This document shows positions 32,501 through 44,237 of a stretch of DNA of 64,000 nt, one piece after another. The notes beneath the pieces are model-generated. The model had not been told where the DNA came from. It saw nothing but the letters and a program-made list of their open reading frames with translations, and ran no database searches. Origin of the DNA: Oscarella lobularis (Eukaryota > Porifera > Homoscleromorpha > Homosclerophorida > Oscarellidae); contig NC_089179.1 of the NCBI RefSeq assembly GCF_947507565.1, forward strand, positions 3,055,747-3,119,746, written 5' to 3'. The first letter of the stretch is position 1. Each line of letters begins with the position of its first letter. A program made the position numbers and the translations under genes.

Positions 32501-33948
32501 GTCGTAGGCTGTAGTTTTGTTGCTGAATATGTCGCCGCTTATCGTTGTTAGGGAATTGCTTGTAAGATGTCTTAAGAGAGAGAATTAGAATATACGTATA
32601 CTGCATGGCCATGTATGCCTTATACACAGCCAAGAAAAAATTGTTAAATATCGTTCCTGGTCTTAGATGTTTTAGATAATTGAATTCCAAATGTCTATAT
32701 GACATGCAGAATCGCCTAAGGAAAACCAAATGTTGACTTTGTCAACGACTTACAGGTAGGTAAGGTTGGGTAAAGAAGCAAAAGCGTCTGAAGCAATTTC
32801 TGATATTAAATTGTGGGAGAAATCCCTATAAGATACTAATGCACGTATTGGGAACAGTCGTAATCATGCACTTTTTACGCTTTTGTCAGACATCCGAGTT
32901 TTAGCACATGACTTTGCAATGTCGTGATTTTGTTATAGAACAAGGTCCTCAACTCAAAGTTCAATATTTTACTAGATAAGCAAATAGGATCTTACATAGC
33001 AAAGGAATGTGAGCATGAGCCGATGTTAAGAAAAGCTTGAGGAGTTAAATGCCGAATTTGGTTCCAATTCAAGAACCTGAGAAATCGAGCTTTATTATAA
33101 GAATGATTGGCAGCACTTACAGTTTGGTAAGAGCCGTTAGATTTTGAAAGCATCCCTTTTCTAATACGCGTATGTTGTTCCAGCTCATCTCTCTATTTAC
33201 AATCTCTTATAAAGCTGTCTAGAGAAACACACGAAAGCTATACATTTCACCGAGAGCTGGCATATCTTTCAGAAAGCCCTTTGGCAACGTCGTTAGATTG
33301 CATCTTGCAATAGTTCTAAAGTTGGAAAGTACGTCGATTATTGAAACTGAAAGTGAAATTATACAGCTTGTTCAAGGAAGAATACGAATACGTTGGATCA
33401 AACATTCCAGTGACGTCAGAAAAGAATGGATTATTACTTAGATTTCTATACAACGAGGAATGAATTAATCAACTACTTTATAAAGTAAGGGTAGGTTAGC
33501 TTACAGAAGTTTCAGAGTTTCTGGAACTACGAAGGCTTTTCTGAGATTGTTTTGCGATGCGAATCTGTCACATTACGTACACATTGATTTTTTAGGGCAA
33601 GGACAAACTCATTCTTGCATTTTGGTAAGATTCTTGAAACGGAGAAAGTAATTTCGATCGACGTGTTCAATGGCGTTGTCACTGAAGTCACTGCAACCGA
33701 ATCTTAAGTAAACGCGAAGCCTACTGAATGATATGTAATTTGTACAATGTTTGAACTTCTGCAGGAAACGAAGAGTTCGGAGGCAAGAAACGAAGCCTAG
33801 GACTCCTTGCGCTGCAGTTTACGTTGAGATTAAAGTTGTCATTGATCCAGCTGCAGTCGCAAATATTGCAACCGGGGAACACTTCACCAGCGAACGCAGT
33901 GTTTGCCCAAATCGCCAGCAGTACTTCTAGAGATTGAAACCAGCTCAT
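29530..33948 (-). CDS. R3: LRR / ephrin-receptor-like Cys-rich / nine-TM receptor
   Basis: Exon 1 (33746-33948) opens MSWFQSLEVLLAIWANTAF and carries the LRR cap (CNICDCS...NCSARSPRLRFLP). LRR exons run down to about 31.8 kb; the Cys-rich exon is about 31493-31690 (YECSQCARGT, CIGCPPG). The large exon 29678-31420 holds GGYYQDQRG, GTFVNPESAPG, CPRGTDRS, CGQCRDGYYSWF and TM1-TM8. The last exon, 29530-29624, is 95 nt as in R1 and ends VHEET. The conserved late-TM block YWEMVEIGRKMVLTVGMGFF is shared by all three copies. A possible stop at the end of the large exon is really the donor GCAG|gttag. The 9-TM plus LRR/Cys-rich layout is known from proteins annotated as ephrin-receptor-like in protists and sponges; their signalling role is not established. 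It is 189 bp from divergent M3. Confidence 0.75.
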
Positions 33949-34137
33949 TGTCTGCTGAAAGCCGCACTGCAGCATCGGGTATTTTCTGCGTGTTTTATAA
34001 TCCCTCCTTTGTCACTCTCGAAGGCGAATGTATTCGCGCCCTAAGCGTTATTTCTATTCGCACGTATAGGAGGAGGGGAACTTAAAAGGATTAGCTGAGA
34101 CTGAAATTTCCAGTACTAGCTTGTGCCCGTTTTCGAA
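33949..34137. promoter_or_regulatory. Divergent promoter between R3 and M3
   Basis: 189 bp between opposing start codons; contains tttataat and cgtataggaggagg. It is equivalent in position to the other two R/M spacers. Confidence 0.5.
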
Positions 34138-35048
34138 ATGACTGGAGCCGTTGGCATCATTGTCGCGTACGTCCTGTTTATGGTGAGGCTAGTTAGTGCA
34201 ACAGGACCGTTTACCGGCTACAGTTTGCACTGCGATGAAGCTATATGTCAACGCATAACGCCGTGTGGTAAGACGGGTGCACTGTGCCGCGCAGCGTTCC
34301 TAATTGCTATCGTACTCTGGATCAGCTAACCTAGGCAATGAACTTCGATTCTTCAACTTCACTTTGGGTAGTTTGCAAACTTTTGGAGGCTACTCTCTGA
34401 TTATAACTCTTCATCCAAGTGAGCATACTATAGATACATAAATTGGTCTGTATAACATTGGATCTCTTCTAATTTAAAGTGACAAATCTGACTGATGTAA
34501 CGCTACTTGTGGAATGCTCTGCTATTATCGTGCCAGGAGTACACATTCATTGCGCCTTCAAAGACTACTTGTGCTATGACAAGTCCACGTCTTGGGAGAA
34601 CATGCGATGCCCTATTCCAGCATTCGGTAAGTGAACCTCAATCTCTTGTGTCATACATATCCCATGCAGTAGTAGCCAACAAGGTCTACATGGGCCTTTG
34701 ATAGAGGAATGTAGATTTAGTAACCATGCACTGCTCTTAGAGTCAACATCTTATGTAGCAGCTTTTGACCGCAATGACTCTGTAGAATCATTGGAGAGAG
34801 TGGCGAGTTAAATACGTAGAAAAATCCTTATCTTTAAGCATCCAATCGTCGTGTAGGTTAGTGGGAGCGGTACTATTAAACTGATGGACGTGAAGCAGCG
34901 CCTTCTTGCTTGCGTTGCAATCGAATATGCTTCTCCCAAAGGAGATGAAAGCACTTTTTTTTTCGTCAGCAGCGGTCAGAAACGAAACAGAAAGAAACGT
35001 TCTAATGCCATATCCTGCACTCGTCAAAACCATTACTTATTGGATTGA
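34138..35048 (+). CDS. M3: small secreted protein, candidate ML domain
   Basis: Five exons: 34138-34267, 34335-34418, 34480-34626, 34741-34802, 34857-35048 (204 aa). Signal peptide MTGAVGIIVAYVLFMVRLVS; then GPFTGYSLHC, ITPCG, LRFFNFTLG, GYSLIITLHP, IHCAFKDYLC, RCPIPAF, TIKLMDVKQRLLACVAIEY. Intron 4 appears to use a GC donor (gtg|gcgagt). The last exon carries QKRNRKKRS, a furin-like site, followed by NAISCTRQ. Exon lengths 84/147/62 equal those of M2, so the three genes are clear paralogues. The predicted role is that of M1 and M2: a secreted lipid or glycolipid carrier, inferred from a weak ML-like pattern and from pairing with an LRR receptor. Confidence 0.6.
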
Positions 35049-35702
35049 CTGGTGGTACAGAAATGTAATTTCATTTGACGTTGTGCTTGTGTTTATGCAC
35101 AAGTACAGTAGTTCAATTGAAGTATAATTGAACAGCTATAAAATTGGACGTCTGTGAAACCAAAATAACGAACCAATTTGAACTCTACTAGTAGCGGGTG
35201 AACCGCACTTGAAACTGATACTACTTCATGCACCGCGCCAAAACGGAGGGAGTCTGAGAATAAGGAAAATCGGGTTTGTAGAAAGTAAAAACTGGCAAAG
35301 ACTTTTGAAAGTAGGCAGTGTACTATGGTACCTAAGAGAGCTTTACGACGATTGTGTTGGCCTTGCAGTCCTAAAGAATCTAAATTCCTATGGCCATTCT
35401 GTGGGGTTGTACATTCGAAGTTGTCTTTACCCTTGCTTCTAGGACACTCGATACCCTGTGTAGAAGGCAGATCGAAGGTATTCCTACGTAAAATTAACAG
35501 TAGACTACTACATACACTAGCTCTCAGAAGTATTGGCTTACAAATGTTTGTAGATCATCTTCTGCGTGGTACGACATCACAGAAAAATTGCAACGCGGGT
35601 AAATTGTGAAAGCCCACCTCCGCGATCAGCCTGACGGACGGCGCTAAACGAATTACAGCGATGCGATTGGCCTGGTCAGTCTTACCATAGATAATGTATT
35701 AT
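35049..35702. other. Right edge of the R/M tandem array
   Basis: 35225-35480 repeats the block found after M1 (22980-23310), but no further receptor exons follow, so the duplicated unit is cut here. The rest shows no gene. Confidence 0.5.
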
Positions 35703-35728
35703 CACGGATCTTAGATCTAAGATCCGTG
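35703..35728 (+). repeat. Perfect 26-bp palindrome
   Basis: cacggatcttaga followed directly by its reverse complement tctaagatccgtg, with no spacer. Just downstream ggtaccaagc is duplicated in tandem (35741-35760). It lies 139 bp before the ATG of the ankyrin gene. Confidence 0.85.
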
Positions 35729-35866
35729 GTATTATTGACTGGTACCAAGCGGTACCAAGCTATGCTTTTGTCTGCTTGCATTCTTCCGTTTCTCCAACGC
35801 CCGTCTGTGGTTATATCTACCCCGGATAACCGATAGAAAAGTTCGCTCCTCACACCAGAAGAGACC

Positions 35867-38800
35867 ATGAACGAAGACGGTTTGTGTTCCCCAGAGCTTA
35901 GCTTTCTGCCTTCCTTATTCTACATGCGGTTCTTGGGAGGAAAGAGACCCAGCTTCTTGTCTGAATTTGCTTGTCTAGAGTTCTTCTTCGCTATTGCGAT
36001 TGGTGATGAAGATGTCGTGTCTCGATTTATCCGAAACCATCCGGAAAGGTGGAAAGAAGCTGCGAACGAAGTACGGTTTCTACTTTCTGTTTCAACCGCT
36101 AATCTTTTTCTCCTATCTGACGCAGCTGGGATATAGATCACTTCATTTTGCTCTGGACGCTAAAACTGCAGAGTTTCTAATTTCAGCTGGAGCTAGTTTG
36201 GAGGCTGCAGATAAGGTAAAGATTAGACAACACTTTTGGTATTATTCTTACTGTTGCACATCAGTGGGGACGTACACCTTTTCTTTGCGCCGTTTTGAAC
36301 GGAGCATCAGCCGTCCTGGCTGTTCTCGCTGAGCATGGCTGCAACATTTCTGCAAAAGACGAAGTTTGTCTTAATTAATTAATTAAACTATAGTAGTTTG
36401 CTGCAATTTCTTTTTAATAACTTGTAGGAGGGTAATGGAGCCTTGGCCATTGCGAGTTGGACAGGTCAGTTGGACAGGGCCAAACAACTCGTTGAATTGG
36501 GGTTAGAAGTCAATGGACGTAACGAGGTATTGGATGCCGCGTAGGCGAAATTCTATTTATGAATTTATCAGAATATCAGAATGGTTATACTTCACTGCAT
36601 TGGGCGAGTCAGAAAGGAAATGCTGATATCGCCGAGTTTCTGATTACATCTGGAGCTAATTTGGAGGCTGTAGATAATGTAAACATTATAACAATTCGTT
36701 ATTTCAGTCACTATTTTACATCAGTGGGGACTTACACCTTTTCTTCGCGCCGTTTTCAACGGAGAATCGTTGATTGTGGCTGTTCTCGTTGAACATGGGT
36801 GCAATATTTCTGCAAAAACCAAAGTTTGTTTTAGACTTTAATTTCCAATCATTAATTTGTGATGGTCTGTAGAATGGCAGCGGAGCCTTAGCAATTGCTA
36901 GTGGAAGAGGTCAATCGGACATTTGCGGACAACTCCTTGAATTAGGGTTGAGGGTTGATGATCGTGATGGGGTATTGAATTATGACGTATTTGACGACAT
37001 TTTATTATGAATTTTCAGTATGGTTATACTTCACTACATTGGGCGTCTCAGGAAGGACAGGCAGAAACTTCCAAGTTTTTACTTTCAGCTGGAGCTAGTT
37101 TGGAGGCTGTAGATGAGGTATACAATTCACATGTAACGATTTGGTGTTTTTTCACTGTTCACCGCAGTGGGGATATACACCTTTACTTTGTGCAGTTCAT
37201 CTAGGACAATCAGCAGTTGTGGCTGTTCTCATTGAGCATGGCTGCAACATTTTTGCAGAAGAGAAAGTGTGTCTCATATTGTTTGCCAATAAGTGCTTAG
37301 TTAGTGATATGTAGAATGGTATCGGAGCCTTGGCATTTGCTAGTGGGACAGGTGCGTTGGAGTGTGTCAAACAACTCATTGAATGCGGGGTAAATGTAGA
37401 TCATCGTAATAAGGTATCAGATTGTGACAGATTTAGCGTCATTTTATTCTCGAATTTTTAGGATGGCTATACTCCACTACATTGGGCGTGTCAGGAAGGA
37501 CGTGTTGAAGTTGCCGAAATTCTGATTTCAACTGGAGCTAGTTTGGAGGCTGTGGATGAGGTAAAACTAAGCATTTTAGCGTTATTTCTTACAGTTTCAT
37601 ATTAGTGGGGATGCACACCTTTTCTTCGCGCCGTTATGAAGAACAAATCAGTAGTCGCGGCTGCTCTCTTTGAGCGTGGCTGCAACGTTTCTGCAAAAGA
37701 CAAGGTGTGCTTTTTAACTACACCTGTAGGCGTTTTCTAATATTTATATATATATATAACCTTATGTAGGAAGGTAATGGAGCTCTGGCATTTGCAAGTC
37801 ACGAAGGTTTTTTGAACCTTGTACAAAAACTTGTCCTAATAGGAATCAGCGTCAATGAAGCTCACCAGGTAATGTAGAGCGCAAGATTTGAAACATCGAG
37901 ATTTAGTAATTTTCAGGATCACTTCACCTCTCTTCATTGGGCGTGTCGAGAAGGACGTGCTGAAACCGCCAAATATTTGGTTTCTGCTGGCGCTGATATT
38001 GACGCAACTAATAAAGTGCGCATTTCAATATTTTTGCTATTTATTTCAAACATTGGTTGTAGTTTGGTAGGACACCTCTTGCTGAAGCGCAAGCACACAA
38101 TCACGATTTCGTCGTAGATTATTTGCTAAATTTCGTTAGCGAAACTGCAGCGAAAAGACGCAGATACGAACTAGAGGTGTGTTTTCTAATCCACTTGGTG
38201 TAAATAAGTGATACACAAAGTCGTAGACATCAAAGGTGTTTCCTTTTGCTGGCTTTTTTTTCACGTTCTCTTATTCGTTTTAGGGTGGCGTTGACGAAGA
38301 CTTCAACCTGATAAACGGTGAGACGTCTGAGTCCTCTGATGAAGAAGCGTCTTTGTCGGGCCAAGAAAGAGAAGTCCGTTTTCAAGAAATTTACGACGAT
38401 GCTCTAAAGTGCGGCTCAGTGACTGTAAATCGTTCTCGTGTAATTGTCACTGGCCAAGACGGGGCGGGAAAATCGTGTCTTGTCGATTCTCTTCTGAACA
38501 AGCCATTTGAGAAAGACAAAGCGAGCACAGAAGGAGCGGCCGTCGCAATGACGCACACAGCCACTAGCGGCTGGATAGCGACAGACAGCAAGGACCACTT
38601 AGATCCTCTCATCGCACAAGGAGTTTATTCTTCAATGAATCAGCAGCGGTCCATCAACTTGCCTGAGGGGCAACATGTTGACAGGTCCTTACAAAACGTT
38701 AGCACCGAATCAGCCATAGCAGAAGCTGCAGTAGCAGATTCAGGACTTCACACTTCTTCACCGGAACTGTCGTCAGCACCTCCACCGGAAGAATTAGGAA

Positions 38801-41082
38801 AAGATTTGAAAGCGGTTGGAATAGAAGCAAAAGCGCTTACGCCTAATCAGCAAGAGTTGGTGAGCACTTTTCTCGTGAATAAACCGAGTGAAGAAGATCT
38901 CAAAAGACAAAGCCTGGGCGTTCGTGATATATGGGATTTGGGTGGACAAGAAATTTATCTCGCTACGCATTCGGCTCTCATGCCAGAGAACGAAACGTTT
39001 TGTTTGACTATGTACATGGTCGTAATGGACATTTCTAAATCGCTGTCCGACAAAGCAGAATCGTTTCATCGATCGTCGAAGGGCGAAGTAGTGGACCAGA
39101 CGAACGAACTGGGCTGGATCCGCACAAACGGAGACTTTCCCTTCTACTGGTTCGGCTCGATCACAGCGGCCCACGAAGAGACAACGAGAGACAGTCATTG
39201 GCTGGGCGAGGACGAAGAGGTCGATTCTCCTCCTGTCTTTGCAATTGGTTCTCACAGAGACGTGTTGGACAGCGACGAGAATCGTTTTCCAAATTCAACC
39301 GCTGTCAATGAATGGCTTTTGCGCCAAGGAGATCTCCTTGAGCATCTTCTTATGGACAGCGAATTTGTTAAGCACATTGTTCTGCCAAAGAAACACGAGG
39401 ACGCAAACGATGATGAAAATTTCCGAGAGATGACTCACTTCGTTAAGAGAATCTTTTTAATAGACAATTCGGTGTCCGGTTCGGATTCTCCTTGCAAAAC
39501 TGTTAATGAAATTCGAACACGAGTTGACCGCATGACATCGAATTATTGGAGACGACAGAAGAAGCAGCCCTTGTTTTGGGTCTACCTCGAAATTCTTCTA
39601 TTCCGGTGGAAGGAAATCATGAAAACAGTTGTGGCTAAAGTTGACGAAGTAATTAAACTTGCTCAGCATCGAAGTATCTGCAATATTAGCCGTCACGATG
39701 AAGTCCTTGTGGCGCTGAAGTATCTTGCCAATGTTGGAGCAATTCTCTATTACCCAGAAATAGATGATTTGAAAAATTTCGTTTTCACTAGTCCGACGTG
39801 GGTAATCAAAGCGATGTCAGCATTTGTCACGGCAGCAAAGCCAGGTCCACGGATGGAGCCGAAGTGGAACACACTGAAACAAACAGGTGTGATGTCCATG
39901 GACTTGATGGATTATCGCCTAAAGCAAATGCGGGAGGCTAGCGATTTTGCTACCGATCTAGATCTTGAAGACGAAAATAGACTAATTGTGCGACTTCTAC
40001 AGCTTCTTGACGTCATCACGCCAGTTGCAGGATCGCCCCCAAGTGAATTTTATGTTCCGTCGATGCTACAACCGTTCTTTCTGTATCCTCGTACTTACTG
40101 GGAAGGGCACAGTCGCTCGCCTCCTTTTCCCGCTCCACTAATTGTCATTCCAATTAAATTGAAGTTTTTTCCGGAATGCCTCTACTTCCGTCTAGTCACA
40201 CGCTTTCTGAAAATGTATCCAAAAAACCCGGAACTCTCTCGTCATCAGTGCGTCTTTCTAGTAGAAGACAAAGACTCTACTGCAGAAGGTATGCCACTAC
40301 TGTATATATCTTTTTCGTGTAGCATGATTTTGTTAACAGTTGAAATTGAATTGCTGTATCACAGTCGAGGCAATTGGGTTGCTCTGACAGTTCATTACGT
40401 CAATGAAGACGACGTTGCTAAAACAAGCTCTTTCTTTTTGCAGTCAATCAAAGAGCAACTGTGCCGAAAGATGAAGAAAATCTGCTACCAGGGCATGGGA
40501 GGCTTCGATTATAGCATATGCTGTCAGTTAGAAGAAGCCGTCCGCAGAGAAAAACACTTGGATATTAATCTCAAGAACCTTCCAGTACTTTGTGCGAAGA
40601 AGGCGTCAAAGTACTGTCCAACAGATGGCAAACTGTACAATAAGTTTGGGAAACGAGTACCAGTAGATCCGGAAGACTTTAGCAGAATTAATTGTTGGTT
40701 TGGGGTGCAGCCCATCGATGATTTATTACGGTCGATTCAAGGTGAGTTTGCAATCGCGTTGAATTTAATCATGTTATATCTTACTTGTGTAATTACAGGT
40801 GCTCTTCCTGAAGTGATCGACGAATGTCTGATTCGCGTCGTTGCAACCCTTGCAGAAACGCAGTGGCAAAAGTTAGCTCTTTGTTTAGGACGTAAAGGTC
40901 ACGCCATACCGCAGTACAAGGAAAAGTCTAGCGAAGATGCCATTAGGGCCGCGATTGTTATAGAGGATTGGTGTGCAGAACGCGGTCCTTCAGCAGCAAC
41001 GGTAATTAGGCTTATTCGAGCTTGTGAAAAGTGCGGAATTCACAGAGATCATATTGCAAGCGCTTACAAGGAAGAGCTGTGA
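35867..41082 (+). CDS. D1: ankyrin-Roc-COR-Death protein
   Basis: Exon 1 (35867-36070, starting at the first in-frame ATG) is followed by about 13 one-repeat ankyrin exons to 38.2 kb. They cycle through three types: GYTSLHWA..G, WGxTPFL, and GNGALAIAS. A large exon from about 38284 then carries an acidic linker and a Roc-like GTPase: P-loop GQDGAGKS, switch DLGGQE, and SHRD where NKxD is expected. A COR-like region follows (WVYLEILLFRW, HDEVLVALKYLANVGAILYY, FTSPTWVIKAM), and the C-terminal ~95 residues form a Death domain (ECLIRVVATL...WQKLALCLGR...). Two short GT-AG introns inside this stretch, 40289-40339 (51 nt) and 40742-40798 (57 nt), have no stop and are multiples of three. The layout equals the C-terminal half of DAPK1, without a kinase. 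Cytosolic scaffold or death/immune signalling is likely. Confidence 0.8.
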
Positions 41083-41129
41083 AATAGTTTGCATGCTCGC
41101 GTATAAAGTGCTTCTTTTTTTGTAGTCTA

Positions 41130-41135
41130 AATAAA
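41130..41135 (+). terminator. Polyadenylation signal AATAAA of D1
   Basis: aataaa lies 48 nt after the stop codon, followed by a T-rich stretch upstream of the 41.2-kb hairpin. Confidence 0.5.
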
Positions 41136-41212
41136 AATTGGACAAAATGCTGTATTTATCACGAGAATAATACACGTAGTAGTTTGACGGTATTATTATC
41201 AAAATGCTGTAG

Positions 41213-41289
41213 CCCGTATGTCCGGGTAGGGTAAACGGCTTTTCCTCGTTTTTTGTCCAAAAGCCGTTTACCCTACCCGGACATACGGG
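41213..41289 (+). repeat. Perfect 31-bp inverted repeat with 15-nt loop
   Basis: The left arm begins cccgtatgtccgggtagggt and ends aaacggctttt; the right arm (41259-41289) is its exact reverse complement. The loop is cctcgttttttgtcc. A transcript of either strand would fold into a ~77-nt hairpin. It may be a small foldback transposon, a small-RNA precursor, or a 3'-end element of D1 (it starts 78 nt after the AATAAA). Confidence 0.85.
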
Positions 41290-41529
41290 TATCTGAGACA
41301 AGCAATACAAGATGCGCTTTCTCAAATAGACTCATTGCCGAAGAAGCCAGTGTATTGCTTTGGGAAATTAATTTTTTTGTTATATTATAAAGATCAAGGT
41401 ACAGCAAATTTGTACATGCACAAAGGTCTGTCTCAAGTATCTTCTCAATGGACTTGACTCACGCCTTCCTGATGAACCCTATCAGCAAGCGTACACTAAA
41501 AAAACAGCAAAATCACTTTTCAATAAAAA

Positions 41530-42120
41530 AAAGACCAATCAGTTCTCATGACAGGAATTGGAAACTCAGGTGAATTGGACGCCCTCTCCTCATCGAAACC
41601 TTCCAACGATCCACACTTCGGAACATCATCAAGCCAAGTTCCTTGATACACTTGACCCTTGTCGAGATAAAAGAACTTCCACGATCCCTCATAGCGATTA
41701 TCATTACCTAGAGAGTATAGATTGTATAGGCTCTCTTTCATATTTATTTTCCCACTCACTGAGTCGATGTATGCCTTGACCGTTTCGCTTGTCATTGAAC
41801 AACTCTCCCACATAGCTCGACCCGTCGCTATAGTACATTCATATCCTCGTATCATTCTCCCTCATAATACTGATCCTCTTGATAGTAATTCGTAACGTAA
41901 CCCTTTTAGAATAATAAGCAATTGAACACCCTAAACCTCAATTTTTTCTCATACGTGGCGTTTATCGTTCTTCCATCCTCCTGCGTATAATTTACGATAT
42001 TGGTCGAATTTTTCTGAATTCAAACGCTTTGCCAGTGTGCCGAATCCGTGCCGTTTGTCGTCTTTCCAGTCTCCATCGTACACGGTTCCGTCTTTCCGAC
42101 GCTGCGTTCCCTTTCCTAAT
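41530..42120 (-). pseudogene. MORN3-like pseudogene
   Basis: Minus-strand fragments match MORN-repeat protein 3 in order. After an acceptor near 42115: GKGTQRRKDGTVYDGDWKDD, KRHGFGTL, then YAGGWKNDKRH, broken by TGA. Next YYEGE followed by TGA where Trp is expected, then YYSDGSSYVGELFNDKRNGQ in another frame. Last NRYEGSWKFFYLDKGQVYQG, TWLDDVPKCGSLEGF and the family's FPIP end near 41560. At least two stops and one frame change disrupt it. MORN3 is a cilia/sperm-associated MORN protein; this copy cannot make it intact. Confidence 0.6.
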
Positions 42121-43149
42121 AAAAAATAAGCAAGAGTTATAATTATTAATTATCTTAATAAAAAACTAAATAAACTAAACTACACAGCCACTGAAACAAA
42201 CTATTGTGCGAGTGTACATGGCAAAACACTAACTCTACAATTGCAACTGCGTGGGCCACGCGAGCGCGCGCGGAGACGCCGTCCATCGTATACACCGCTG
42301 GATGGGGTCCCCAAAGTCGAAATACCTTCACGCCGTTCCTTCTTCGCCGCTACACCGAGGCTGCTTGCCTAGACGCACGGCGAAGGCCTTCAGAGAAAGA
42401 ACAGGAAGAATGCCTTTGAGCGCATGCCGCATGGGCAAAACAACGCAAGCTAGCACTGGCAGTTCTGCGACGCGCCATTTTATTGCTAAAAAATACGGAA
42501 TAAGGAGCCTATGACTCCTTTGCGTAGAAAAACGTGCCTGCTACTTATATGGCTAATTAAGGGTAAAAATTTACGAATGGTCAAGTGCTAGCAGCAGGTA
42601 AGTACAGTCAGTGGAGTTCAGAGAACCCAAACCGTACCTTGTTACGGCCTGATGATGTTTTTTCACTCATAGGCACGACAACGACCAGGTAACCTGCTAC
42701 CTCCGGACCTTGTAAACTAAGCGTTCTTCTAGCGTATTTACTACACGGATGACATATTCGTACTTTGATGGTAGCTAAATCACCCCGTCAAAGCAATTTT
42801 TCTCTGTTTCCAGTTGCAGCTATTTAGTAAAAAGTGTTTCTGCGTCGTATTCTAAACGTCTTTGTTGTTGCTCTGGCGACAGACAGTGAATTCTTTTAGG
42901 AAGCCAAAAGGGAACGTCATGACCAACAACCAGGATAACCTCATATCAACGACCCGTATTAATACTCTGATCTGCGGCAAACCTACCCCGTAACGCTGTG
43001 CGAAGAGCATCCGTTTCCGTGTGCGCAGGGCGCAAAAATGAGAACCTATATATCCGGGTCAACGCCTGATTATACGACGATTTTCAATTCTAAAAAACAA
43101 AATGGGACAAATAGCCAACTAAAACTATACCCTGCGAAAAATAAATAAA
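42121..43149. other. No recognisable gene
   Basis: Short GC-rich frames near 42200-42510 and AT-rich sequence beyond. No domain, repeat array or splice pattern that I can support. Confidence 0.4.
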
Positions 43150-43400
43150 GTGCTAGAAATCACTCCAGTGGGAATACATTGCTTGCATTATCAGCGGTCC
43201 AAAGAGGCCTGCAATTGAAAAGGACACAATAAGCTGAAGCGTGCCTTTTGATGCCACGTCCACTCCGTACATCTCTGCCACAATTGCTCCACCCATGGGC
43301 TTCTGAAAGCCGAATGAAAACTAGAAAAGTGAGTAGACGGCAACGCCAATGTACTGGCTTCCTAGCAACGACGGCATGAAGGCTAGACATAGTGCTTGCA
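43150..43400 (-). pseudogene. Possible relic of a multi-pass transporter
   Basis: A minus-strand frame reads AFMPSLLGSQYIGVAVYSLF, a stop, FSFGFQ, then (after a possible acceptor) KPMGGAIVAEMYGVDVA and IVSFSIAGLFGPLIMQAMYS. It is hydrophobic, with a G/P pattern like a transporter of the major facilitator type, and ends at a stop just after HWSDF. The family is uncertain and the internal stop argues for decay. Confidence 0.25.
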
Positions 43401-44237
43401 AGGCAGAGAAACAAATCAATAGAGTAGAAGGTGCAATCTTGTCGACAATTAATAGAAACTTCAAAGTGCGCTATATGTTCACTTTCTGACTCCATGGTGC
43501 TTGGCTTTCTATATAGTCTTTGGGATTCACTAGAACGTATTACCTGAGGGTGCTTCGTCTCTTTGAATCCAATCACTGACTCCTGGTCCAGGTTGAATAG
43601 TCCAGAGTGCGTACATTGTGACTAGCATATTCCTAAGCTGCTCTCCGACTCGAGTCTTTGGACAATGAATTCAGAGTCTTATGACGTACGGCTTGACGTC
43701 TAATATCTAATCGTAATACTTCAACTCATCTATTGTTGCTTCTACGACTTCACGTACGGTAGCTTTTCTTTTTTGGTCGATTTCGATTTAAGGCGACTTG
43801 ATGTCGCTCACACTGAGCTGGAACTTTGCTCGCAGCTTTGCGATCGAGCGACGGTCGAGGACGTTCGCGGACATTTCTGCCTAATTTTCGCAACAAAAAG
43901 AATGATACGACAGAGTAGAAGACAGGAAATGGCCGAGGAAGGACGAAGAGAGGGCTATTCAGCCGAATTTCCTGCTCGTAACGTACGCTAGAGACTCCAG
44001 CTGATCTCTGGTTGTTCACTTCACTGCGTACAATATCTACAGTCAAACGACTCACAATCAAATAACTGAGATGCAATAATATACTAAGGCTAGCTAGGAA
44101 TAGAACTGACATTGATGTAAAAATACGTGTGTACCCATATTTTGCAATTCAAATAAACGTATAGATGCCATATATGAAATACAGACGCATATACATGCTG
44201 CTTCCTCTCAAATGATAACTCTAAATTTGAAAGCGCT
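43401..44237. other. No recognisable gene
   Basis: Open frames on both strands around 43750-44110 show no recognisable motif. This lies downstream of both convergent ankyrin genes. Confidence 0.35.

Noticed and set aside
43750-44112. Membrane protein gene on the minus strand
   Set aside because: Only one hydrophobic stretch at the start, then basic low-complexity sequence; no splice or family support.
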